This document shows positions 1 to 5,155 of a DNA stretch of 5,155 nucleotides, piece by piece. The notes beneath the pieces are model-generated. The model was not told where the DNA came from and searched no databases. It saw only the letters and a list, made by a program, of their open reading frames with translations. The position numbers and the translations under genes were made by a program. Source of the stretch: Bacillota bacterium (lineage in GTDB: Bacteria; Bacillota; Syntrophomonadia; Syntrophomonadales; Syntrophomonadaceae); the NCBI GenBank assembly GCA_017861475.1, contig JAGFXV010000139.1, forward strand, positions 1-5,155. The letters run 5' to 3'. Within the stretch, counting starts at the first letter, position 1. Each line of letters begins with the position of its first letter.

Positions 1-1368
1 TTTACCGGCGAATGGGGCGGAACCATGTGTATTACTGAAGCGGGGGCTGGATCCGACGTTGGAAACGCAGGCACCAGAGCATATCCGACCGATACCCCCG
101 GGCTTTATAAAATTAAGGGCGGAAAAATGTTTATAACCGCTGGTGATCATGATATTGCCAAGAACTTTGTCCATCTGTGTCTGGCCCGCATCGAAGGTGC
201 CAGAAGAGGAACTGCCGGATTGTCATTATTTATTGTCCCTAAAATCTGGGTCAATGAAGATGGCTCGTTGGGCGAATCCAATGATGTAAATACGGTTGCC
301 ATCGAACATAAAATGGGCCTCAAGGGTTCGGCCACATGCCAACTGGCCTTTGGTGAAAACAACAACTGCTTTGGCTGGCTGATCGGCAATCCTCCCGGAG
401 AAGATGGCAAAGGCGAAGGCATGGCTCAGATGTTCCAGATGATGAACGAAGAAAGACTGGGCACCGGTCTTCTGGCGTTAGGTACTGCTTCCGCTGCTTA
501 TCAGCAAGCGCTGGCTTATACCAAGGAAAGAATCCAATCGGCCAAACTGACTGATATGAAAGGACCGGCGGTCAGGATTATAGAACATGAGGACGTCAGG
601 CGTATGCTGATGATGCAAAAATCATGCATTGAAGCTATTCGTGCCATGATCATGAAGACCTATTACTATATTGATATGTCACATGACAGTGATGATCCCG
701 AAGAAAGAGAATTCGGCAACTTGATGTTCCATATCGGCAATCCGCTCTGTAAAGCCTACGCTTCAGATTTGGCCTGGACACTGATTGCAGATGCTATCCA
801 GTGCTACGGCGGATACGGTTTCATTGAAGAATATCCGGTAGCCCAGTATGCCCGGGATGTAAAGATTTTCTCCATCTGGGAAGGCACCAACTACATCCAG
901 GCACTTGATCTCTGCGCCCGTAAATTCACCATGAAGAAGGGCAAAGTGCTCATGAGCTTCTTTGGTGAAGTAGGTAAATTTATGGCCGCCAACAAGGAAG
1001 CGGCCGGTTTCGAAGATGCGATGAAAGTCTATGAAGAAGCGTTTAATGCTTTTGGTGCTATAATGGGGTCCTTCAACGGATATATGCAAGCCGGCAAGAT
1101 CCAAATGCTGGGTCTCTTTGCTACTCGCATCCTGCATGCTACGTCTATTATCTATAGTGGTATGTGTATATTGGATCAGGGTATTCTTGCTGCCAGCAAA
1201 TTGGCCGAAATTGGTGAAGATCACTATGATGCCAATTTCTATAAAGGCAAAATTGCCAGCGCAAAATTCTACACTATGAATGTAGTCCCAAATATCTTTA
1301 CCATTCAGAAGGTGATTGCTCTGGGTGATACAACCGCAGCAGACATTCCCGAAGAAGCGCTGCGTTAG
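1..1368 (+). CDS. Acyl-CoA dehydrogenase, ~600-residue type (5' end outside window)
   Basis: This is a flavoprotein of the acyl-CoA dehydrogenase family, which oxidises acyl-CoA to trans-2-enoyl-CoA and passes electrons to electron-transferring flavoprotein. The reading frame is open from base 1, and the first ATG (base 25) is internal: alignment with the paralogue at 2059-3891 shows that about 155 N-terminal residues are missing. Visible are the middle-domain signature TEAGAGSDVG, the MFITAGDHD strand, the GGYGFIEEYP segment, and RDVKIFSIWEGTNYIQALDL. In this last motif the Glu of WEGT (bases 880-882) matches the usual catalytic base. A further ~130 residues of helical C-terminal extension place it in the long subfamily that includes FadE-like and DmdC-like enzymes, rather than the ~380-residue butyryl-CoA dehydrogenases. 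Substrate chain length cannot be told from sequence. It ends at TAG. Family assignment is secure; specificity is unknown. Confidence 0.95.
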   Translation, partial: FTGEWGGTMCITEAGAGSDVGNAGTRAYPTDTPGLYKIKGGKMFITAGDHDIAKNFVHLCLARIEGARRGTAGLSLFIVPKIWVNEDGSLGESNDVNTVAIEHKMGLKGSATCQLAFGENNNCFGWLIGNPPGEDGKGEGMAQMFQMMNEERLGTGLLALGTASAAYQQALAYTKERIQSAKLTDMKGPAVRIIEHEDVRRMLMMQKSCIEAIRAMIMKTYYYIDMSHDSDDPEEREFGNLMFHIGNPLCKAYASDLAWTLIADAIQCYGGYGFIEEYPVAQYARDVKIFSIWEGTNYIQALDLCARKFTMKKGKVLMSFFGEVGKFMAANKEAAGFEDAMKVYEEAFNAFGAIMGSFNGYMQAGKIQMLGLFATRILHATSIIYSGMCILDQGILAASKLAEIGEDHYDANFYKGKIASAKFYTMNVVPNIFTIQKVIALGDTTAADIPEEALR

Positions 1369-1393
1369 GCAAAAAGCGATAAATAAGAACCCC

Positions 1394-1426
1394 ACCCGCT
1401 GACGCAATCATAGATTGCTTGCGGGT
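1394..1426 (+). other. Hairpin in the 3' UTR of the first dehydrogenase gene
   Basis: ACCCGC (1394-1399) pairs with GCGGGT (1421-1426), and inside it GCAATC (1404-1409) pairs with GATTGC (1413-1418) around a 3-base loop. A small asymmetric internal loop separates the two stems. No T-tract follows, so it is not a typical intrinsic terminator. It is followed by the palindrome TCCCGGGA (1426-1433). The corresponding position after the paralogous gene lacks this hairpin. It may be an RNA-stability element or a small inserted palindrome. Confidence 0.5.
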
Positions 1427-1458
1427 CCCGGGAACCTTGTTGTTTCATAATTAAAATC

Positions 1459-1499
1459 AAGCCGCGGATTTGCTCCAAGCAGGTCCGCGGCTTTGTGTT
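1459..1499 (+). terminator. Intrinsic terminator of the first dehydrogenase gene
   Basis: AAGCCGCGGA (1459-1468) pairs perfectly with TCCGCGGCTT (1484-1493). The stem continues inward through two T·G wobbles and TGCT/AGCA to a 3-base CCA loop, giving about 16 pairs in all. The following T-tract is short and interrupted (TTTGTGTT). It shares its core design (TTTGCT / AAGCAG inside a CCGC/GCGG stem) with the terminator at 3923-3963, so it probably duplicated with the gene. Confidence 0.85.
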
Positions 1500-1724
1500 G
1501 CTAAAATTTATTTCATTGGGTCGATAGATGAAGAAAAAATAATTTGTTTACTGAATAATTTATCAAAACAAGTTAGGGTATTTCTTTAAAGAAGCAACAT
1601 TAATTCTAAGTAACGGAAGAATACAGATTTATATTCTAGAATAATACCACAGGCAGATGCGAGGGTTACAAGGTATTAGGATGTTTAGGTAACAAAATGT
1701 TGAATTTATTTACAAAATTATTTA

Positions 1725-1750
1725 AAAGCGGGAATTGAAATTCCTGCTTT
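1725..1750. other. Intergenic hairpin, possible minus-strand terminator
   Basis: AAAGCGGGAA (1725-1734) pairs with TTCCTGCTTT (1741-1750) over 10 bp with one G·T wobble and a 6-base loop. On the + strand only TTT followed by A-rich sequence comes after it. Read on the - strand, it is followed by a T-rich stretch (TTTTAAATAATTTTG). It could be a weak bidirectional terminator or a leader structure; no minus-strand gene supports the first reading. Confidence 0.4.
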
Positions 1751-1791
1751 AATAATTCCAATAAAGTAATAAACATCACCTTAATTTTTCG

Positions 1792-1820
1792 TTTTTGTTA
1801 ATATGCCTCTGTGATAAAAT
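1792..1820 (+). promoter_or_regulatory. Weak sigma-A-like promoter candidate for the second dehydrogenase gene
   Basis: A -10-like TAAAAT (1815-1820) lies 17 bases after TTTTTG (1792-1797), which is a poor -35. If it is used, the leader would be over 230 bases long. The region is AT-rich and chance matches are easy, so this is only a candidate. Confidence 0.25.
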
Positions 1821-2042
1821 GATGCTTAACATTTAAAACATTTCCTAAAATTCCAGCTATTCAAATTATTCCAACTTCGTTGCATAGATGGCAGTAAATT
1901 TATGTTACCAAATAAAGTGTGAGGGGGAGTGGGTTTAACACGACTGCGGATAATTTTTGCAGGTGAAGCCTTGTGTCGGTAAATAAGCTTGAACTGCAAA
2001 GGTTTTCCAGGAAACAAAAACCGAGACTATTTAAGGATTAAT

Positions 2043-2049
2043 AAGGAGG
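2043..2049 (+). promoter_or_regulatory. Ribosome binding site that fixes the TTG start at 2059
   Basis: AAGGAGG is a perfect Shine-Dalgarno sequence, 9 bases upstream of TTG at 2059. The first in-frame ATG is 22 codons further on and has no ribosome binding site, so TTG is the supported start. Confidence 0.9.
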
Positions 2050-2058
2050 CGTATAGGA

Positions 2059-3891
2059 TTGAGCGCAGGTAATTTTATTTATGATACCAGAGACCAGCTG
2101 TTTATTCTTAAAGAATGGTTGGATATGGACAAATTGTTTGGTATGGAAGCATATCGCGATTATTATAGCAAGGATGACATCGATTCATTTATCGATGTAA
2201 GCTATAAAGTTTGCCGTGATGTTATCGCTCCTGCCAACCAGGAATGTGACGAAATTGGTTTAAAATTTGTTGACGGTGTGGTCGTTACTCCGCCGGCAGT
2301 TAAAAAAGCTTATGGAACGATTATGGAAGCCGGTCTGGGACCACAGAGTGCTGACCGCGAAGTGGAAGGACGTTTGCCCCTGGTTATAAGTGCTGCTTAC
2401 GGTGAATTGCAGATAAACGCCTCTCCGGCAGTTGCTACCTACTATGGCTTGACTGCTGGTGCGGGCGGTGTTATTCAAACATATTCAACACCTGAACTAA
2501 AAGAAAGATTCCTGCCCAAGATGTTTTCCGGTGAATGGGGCGGAACCATGTGTATCACCGAAGCCGGTGCCGGATCTGACGTCGGCAATGCTGCTACCAA
2601 AGCATATCCGACTGATACCCCCGGGCTTTATAAAATCAAAGGCAGCAAAATGTTTATTACGGCCGGCGATCATGATATTGCCAAGAACTTTGTCCATTTG
2701 GTTTTGGCCAAAATTGACGGCGCCCGTAAAGGCACTGCCGGTCTTTCTCTTTTCATAGTGCCGAAAATATGGGTAAACGAAGATGGCTCGCTGGGTGATA
2801 GCAATGATGTTATCACGGTTGCCATTGAACATAAAATGGGCCTTAAAGGTTCGGCAACTGCACAGTTGGCTTTTGGCGAAGAAAACAACTGCTTTGGCTG
2901 GCTGATCGGCAACCCGCCTGGGGAAGACGGCAAAGGGGAAGGCATGGCCCAGATGTTCCAGATGATGAATGAAGAAAGACTGGGAACCGGTATGTTGGCT
3001 CTGGGTACTGCCAATGCCGCATATCAGCAGGCCATTGCCTATACCAAGGAAAGAGTCCAGTCCGCCAAATTAACGGATATGAAGGGCGGAGCAGTCAGAA
3101 TTATTGAGCATGAAGACATCAGACGCATGTTGATCAAACAGAAAGCCTGTGTTGAAGCCATCCGCGCCATGATCATGAAGACCTACTATTATATCGACTT
3201 GTCTCATGATAGTGATGATCCGGAAGAAAAAGAATTCGCCAACCTGATGTTCCATATCGGCAATCCGCTCTGCAAGGCCTATGCTTCGGATATGGCCTGG
3301 GATCTTATCTGCGACGCCATCCAGTGCTATGGCGGTTATGGATTCATTGAAGAATATCCAGTAGCCCAATATGCGCGTGATGTAAAAATCTTCTCCATCT
3401 GGGAAGGAACCAACTACATTCAGGCGCTTGATCTCTGCGCCCGCAAATTTACCATGAAAAAAGGCAAAGTGCTGATGAATTTCTTTGGTGAAGTAGGCAA
3501 ATTTATTGCTGCCAACAAGGAAGCAGCTGGGTTTGAAGATCTTGTGAAGCTTTATGAAGAAGCATTTGCGGCCTTTGGAGGTATCATGGGGTCCTTTAAC
3601 GGATATATGCAAGCCGGCAAGATCCAGATGCTGGGCCTTTATGCTACTCGTATCCTGCGTGCTACAGCCATGATCTATGCTGGCATGTGCATCCTTGATC
3701 AGGGCATACTGGCGGCCAAGAAATTGGCTGAAGTCGGTGAAGATCATTATGATGCCGGATTCTACAAAGGCAAAATCACCAGTGCCAGATACTATATCAT
3801 GAACGAACTGCCTGATATCTTTACCATTCAAAGAGTTATTGCCATGGGCGATACCAGTGCAGTTGACATCGCCGAAGAAAATATTCGCTAA
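2059..3891 (+). CDS. Acyl-CoA dehydrogenase, ~600-residue type (complete, TTG start)
   Basis: This complete 610-residue acyl-CoA dehydrogenase starts at TTG behind a perfect AAGGAGG. The N-terminal ~155 residues form the extra leader and helical domain. The middle β-domain follows, with ITEAGAGSDVG (residues 166-176) and KMFITAGDHD (197-206), both typical of FAD/substrate contacts in this family. The C-terminal catalytic helices carry GGYGFIEEYP (425-434), Arg440, and the WEGTNYIQALDL motif with Glu449 as predicted catalytic base. Residues beyond ~475 form the helical extension of FadE/DmdC-like enzymes. No signal peptide or membrane segment is seen; it should be cytoplasmic, using FAD and an electron-transferring flavoprotein. 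Over the 455 residues shared with the upstream gene I count about 57 substitutions and no gap. A long spacer and terminators on both sides suggest separate transcription. Substrate is not determinable: short-, medium- or branched-chain acyl-CoA are all possible. Confidence 0.96.
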   Translation: MSAGNFIYDTRDQLFILKEWLDMDKLFGMEAYRDYYSKDDIDSFIDVSYKVCRDVIAPANQECDEIGLKFVDGVVVTPPAVKKAYGTIMEAGLGPQSADREVEGRLPLVISAAYGELQINASPAVATYYGLTAGAGGVIQTYSTPELKERFLPKMFSGEWGGTMCITEAGAGSDVGNAATKAYPTDTPGLYKIKGSKMFITAGDHDIAKNFVHLVLAKIDGARKGTAGLSLFIVPKIWVNEDGSLGDSNDVITVAIEHKMGLKGSATAQLAFGEENNCFGWLIGNPPGEDGKGEGMAQMFQMMNEERLGTGMLALGTANAAYQQAIAYTKERVQSAKLTDMKGGAVRIIEHEDIRRMLIKQKACVEAIRAMIMKTYYYIDLSHDSDDPEEKEFANLMFHIGNPLCKAYASDMAWDLICDAIQCYGGYGFIEEYPVAQYARDVKIFSIWEGTNYIQALDLCARKFTMKKGKVLMNFFGEVGKFIAANKEAAGFEDLVKLYEEAFAAFGGIMGSFNGYMQAGKIQMLGLYATRILRATAMIYAGMCILDQGILAAKKLAEVGEDHYDAGFYKGKITSARYYIMNELPDIFTIQRVIAMGDTSAVDIAEENIR

Positions 3892-3922
3892 GAAACCCGG
3901 ATGAATTGTTTTTAAATAATTG

Positions 3923-3963
3923 ACCGCAGATTTTGCTTTAAGCAGAGTCTGCGGTTTTTCTTT
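3923..3963 (+). terminator. Intrinsic terminator of the second dehydrogenase gene
   Basis: ACCGCAGA (3923-3930) pairs with TCTGCGGT (3948-3955). The stem continues inward through wobble pairs and TGCT/AGCA to a TTA loop, about 15 pairs, and is followed by TTTTTCTTT. It begins 32 bases after the stop codon. Confidence 0.92.
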
Positions 3964-4012
3964 GGGGTAAATATTAGTAAAAAAGCTGAGGATATAAAGT
4001 GATTGCTGCTGC

Positions 4013-4041
4013 TTGCTATTTTGACATTTACCTGATATGAT
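4013..4041 (+). promoter_or_regulatory. Sigma-A-like promoter for the selenoprotein gene
   Basis: TTGCTA (4013-4018) and TATGAT (4036-4041) are separated by exactly 17 bases. They match the -35 and -10 consensus at 4 and 5 of 6 positions. The site lies between the upstream terminator and the gene and would give a leader of roughly 45 bases. A perfect TTGACA at 4021 has no good -10 at the right distance. Confidence 0.55.
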
Positions 4042-4079
4042 GCTTTTGAAGTATAACTTATACGAATACCGGATAATGG

Positions 4080-4086
4080 AAAGGAG
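4080..4086 (+). promoter_or_regulatory. Ribosome binding site for the ATG at 4094
   Basis: AAAGGAG lies 7 bases upstream of ATG 4094, an ideal arrangement. The ATG at 4223, after the in-frame TGA, has no such site. Translation therefore should begin at 4094 and meet the TGA at codon 23. Confidence 0.85.
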
Positions 4087-4093
4087 CAGACTT

Positions 4094-4453
4094 ATGCCCG
4101 ACAACAAACAAAAATTCCTGGTGGAAGTTCTGCAGGGAACACAGGTAATGAGCGGTGGTTGAAACTGCAGCAGTGACTGCTCATCGGCAGCCAGTTGTGG
4201 CACAACTGTTCATTACGAAGATATGGTTGATACTATGGCAAATGAACTCAAACTTCAGTTCGGAGATCAAGTTGAAGTGAAATATGTCGATGTTGACAAG
4301 GAAGGATTGGATAATTATCCGATCATGAATCGGGTATTGCAAATGGGTTATCCGTATCCAATCACATTGATTAACGGAGAGCCTAAATTTGCCGGAGGAA
4401 TCATGATCTCCGAAGTCAAACAAAGTATTGAGGAACTTTTGAAAACATCGTAA
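4094..4453 (+). CDS. Putative thioredoxin-like selenoprotein (in-frame TGA = selenocysteine)
   Basis: The gene reads as 119 residues if TGA at 4160-4162 (codon 23) is decoded as selenocysteine, ending at TAA. The Sec sits in a Cys-rich segment, GG-Sec-N-C followed by C29 and C35, right after the first predicted strand (KFLVEVLQ, 7-14). Then come a helix (39-56), a strand (VEVKYVDVD, 60-68), a helix (73-84), the segment YPYPITLINGEP (86-97) with a possible cis-proline, a short strand and a C-terminal helix (104-117). This order matches a compact thioredoxin-like fold, and the placement of the Sec/Cys cluster fits a redox site. Small proteins such as YuzD or ArsD come to mind, but I cannot assign a family. 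TGA is not a Trp codon here, since the dehydrogenases use TGG (for example in WEGT). The alternative is a nonsense mutation or sequencing error, or a 76-residue product from ATG 4223, which would lack every Cys and any ribosome binding site. Role and partner are unknown. Confidence 0.8.
4160..4208 (+). promoter_or_regulatory. Candidate bacterial SECIS region after the TGA codon
   Basis: Two competing hairpins follow the TGA. The first (4174-4193) pairs CTGC (4177-4180) with GCAG (4187-4190), extended by TG/CA across an A·C mismatch. Its 6-base loop begins 18 bases after the TGA, close to the geometry of the E. coli fdhF SECIS, but it lacks a G at the loop start. The second pairs CAGTTGT (4192-4198) with ACAACTG (4202-4208) perfectly around a GGC loop, 36 bases after the TGA. 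A third pairing, AGCAG/CTGCT (4169-4181), has a TGA triloop. Which one, if any, binds SelB is undecided. Confidence 0.5.
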
Positions 4454-4484
4454 CAGGATGTTGAAATAAGTGAATTAAAGCATT

Positions 4485-4540
4485 AAAACCCGTTTTCTGC
4501 AGCGTATTTAAGTACGCTAATGAACGGGTTTTGTATTTTC
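4485..4540 (+). terminator. Intrinsic terminator of the selenoprotein gene
   Basis: AAAACCCGTT (4485-4494) pairs with AACGGGTTTT (4523-4532) over 10 bp, and an inner stem AGCGTA/TACGCT (4501-4506 with 4513-4518) caps it. TTTTGTATTTT follows. It lies about 30 bases after the TAA stop, separating this gene from the CoA-transferase. Confidence 0.88.
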
Positions 4541-4809
4541 TGCAAAATAATTTTATTTCAATCGATATTCCAAACACATAGGATGCGATCCGGAAGCCGT
4601 TTAATAGGTATTTATAATATCCTGCCAACCTGCCATATTCCAATAATAAAATAAACTTCTCCCATAATTCACCAATAGTAGACGGAAGTCTATGTTAAAA
4701 TAGTATAGAATATTTACATATTTTCAAAAATTGAATTAAATCCAACAATAATATTTAAGGAGGAACGGTCTGTTTTGTTATTTCTACAAAATATATGAGG
4801 GGGAGTAGG
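4541..4809 (+). promoter_or_regulatory. AT-rich leader/promoter region of the CoA-transferase gene
   Basis: No gene is supported in these ~270 bases. An inverted repeat TAGAC-GGAA-GTCTA lies at 4679-4692, and a -10-like TATAGA at 4704-4709. A weak -35 TAGACG (4679-4684) would give a 19-base spacer overlapping the repeat, so the repeat could be an operator. A perfect AAGGAGG at 4757-4763 is 46 bases before the real start and has no large gene behind it. The ribosome binding site in use is probably GAGGGGGAG (4797-4805). Confidence 0.4.
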
Positions 4810-5155
4810 ATGTTTCAGGAAGAATACCGCCGTAAACTAGTATCCGCAGAAGAAGCTGTTAAATGCGTTAAATCCGGTGATATCGTTGACTATGGTTTCT
4901 TTAATGGCAAACCGGTGCTTTGCGATCAGGCATTGGCCAAGAGGACGGAACTGCGTGATGTCAAGGTCTATTGTGCAGTTACCATCCCGCCTGTTCCTGA
5001 AGTTGCCAAAGTCAGGGATAGTTTCACTTATCATGACTGGCAGTTCAGCAAGATTGCCAGGGTCCTGCAGAGTTTTGGACTGTGCTATTATTCACCCATA
5101 TTGTATCATCAGGCACCTAGCTTATACCGGGATGGGATCGCACCACACAGGAATG
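4810..5155 (+). CDS. CoA-transferase, acetyl-CoA hydrolase/transferase family (3' end outside window)
   Basis: The first 115 codons of a CoA-transferase are present; the frame is open to the window edge. The N-terminus (EEYRRKLVSAEEAVKCVKSGDIVDYG, given here as EEYRRKLVSAEEAV at residues 4-17 and KSGDIVDYG at 21-29), followed by DQALAKR and the DVKVYCAVT strand, resembles my recollection of butyryl-CoA:acetate and 4-hydroxybutyrate CoA-transferases. These enzymes move CoA between acyl-CoA and acetate through a glutamyl-CoA thioester. The catalytic Glu lies beyond the visible part, so activity and substrate cannot be confirmed. ATG 4810 was chosen over the in-frame ATG 4795 because GAGGGGGAG is correctly spaced only for 4810 and the family starts near this point. 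With the two dehydrogenases nearby, it suggests short-chain fatty acid activation or release. It probably has its own promoter, since a terminator precedes it. Confidence 0.88.
   Translation, partial: MFQEEYRRKLVSAEEAVKCVKSGDIVDYGFFNGKPVLCDQALAKRTELRDVKVYCAVTIPPVPEVAKVRDSFTYHDWQFSKIARVLQSFGLCYYSPILYHQAPSLYRDGIAPHRN

Larger units (their letters stand above)
1500..2042. other. AT-rich intergenic region with no supported gene
   Basis: I see no convincing coding region in these ~540 bases. They hold a 12-base perfect palindrome TATTCTAGAATA (1632-1643) and a 10-bp hairpin at 1725-1750. There is also a weak promoter candidate at 1792-1820, and the sequence GAGGGGGAGTGGG at 1921-1933, nearly the same as the leader just before the CoA-transferase start. 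No riboswitch consensus that I know could be matched. The region presumably carries the promoter and leader of the second dehydrogenase gene. Confidence 0.6.

Noticed and set aside
763..1407. 214-codon open frame on the minus strand
   Set aside because: It is the antisense shadow of the first dehydrogenase. The matching frame opposite the paralogue is part of the other minus-strand shadow, as expected for duplicated sequence.
1826..2017. 63-codon minus-strand frame in the spacer
   Set aside because: No ribosome binding site, no recognisable features and low-complexity composition; it is probably chance.
4021..4026. Perfect TTGACA as the -35 of the selenoprotein promoter
   Set aside because: No acceptable -10 hexamer lies 16-19 bases downstream. 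TTGCTA/TATGAT with a 17-base spacer at 4013-4041 fits better.
3070..4203. 377-codon open frame on the minus strand
   Set aside because: It lies antisense to the second dehydrogenase, whose coding potential is certain, and runs into the selenoprotein gene. Its translation shows no recognisable family, and openness opposite a conserved gene is a common codon-bias shadow.
4223..4453. 76-residue gene starting at ATG 4223
   Set aside because: It has no ribosome binding site, starts within a predicted helix of a thioredoxin-like domain, and is in frame with the well-signalled start at 4094. It is the part downstream of the TGA in the selenoprotein.
4795..4797. In-frame ATG 4795 as the start of the CoA-transferase
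   Set aside because: It overlaps the likely ribosome binding site GAGGGGGAG and has no suitably spaced site of its own. ATG 4810 gives the N-terminus expected for the family.
1..5155. CRISPR array, tRNA, rRNA or insertion sequence
   Set aside because: I found no regularly spaced repeats, cloverleaf pattern, rRNA core sequence or transposase. The only large repeat is the dehydrogenase gene pair.

Overview
The window looks like a chromosomal segment from an anaerobic, fatty-acid-metabolising member of the Bacillota (Firmicutes). The evidence is strong AAGGAGG-type ribosome binding sites, a TTG start codon, AT-rich intergenic DNA with classical hairpin/T-tract terminators, and a gene set built around acyl-CoA chemistry. 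A Syntrophomonas-like, Peptococcaceae or Negativicutes host would fit, but I cannot fix the genus from the sequence alone.

Layout, all genes on the + strand. (1) 1-1368: the 3' three quarters of a ~610-residue acyl-CoA dehydrogenase; its start lies left of the window. (2) 1369-2058: a long spacer with a structured 3' end, a strong terminator, and then about 500 bases of AT-rich non-coding DNA with a few candidate regulatory structures. (3) 2059-3891: a complete 610-residue paralogue of the first gene, starting at TTG, about 87% identical at protein level with no indel over the shared 455 residues, and followed by its own terminator. (4) 4094-4453: a small gene with an in-frame TGA at codon 23. 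Read through as selenocysteine, it encodes a 119-residue, Cys-rich, thioredoxin-like protein (G-G-Sec-N-C...C...C). Promoter, ribosome binding site, downstream hairpins and terminator all fit one continuous gene, and this is the most notable feature of the window. (5) 4810-5155: the N-terminal part of an acetyl-CoA hydrolase/transferase-family CoA-transferase resembling butyryl-CoA:acetate CoA-transferases. It runs off the right edge.

Functional reading: the dehydrogenases would interconvert acyl-CoA and 2-enoyl-CoA with an electron-transferring flavoprotein as redox partner. The CoA-transferase would activate short-chain acids or release them from CoA. Together they suggest a fatty-acid (possibly butyrate) oxidation or formation locus. 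The selenoprotein sits between them and is probably a thiol/selenol redox protein; a link to acyl-CoA metabolism rests on location only. Each complete gene ends in its own terminator, so these are probably separate transcription units rather than one operon.
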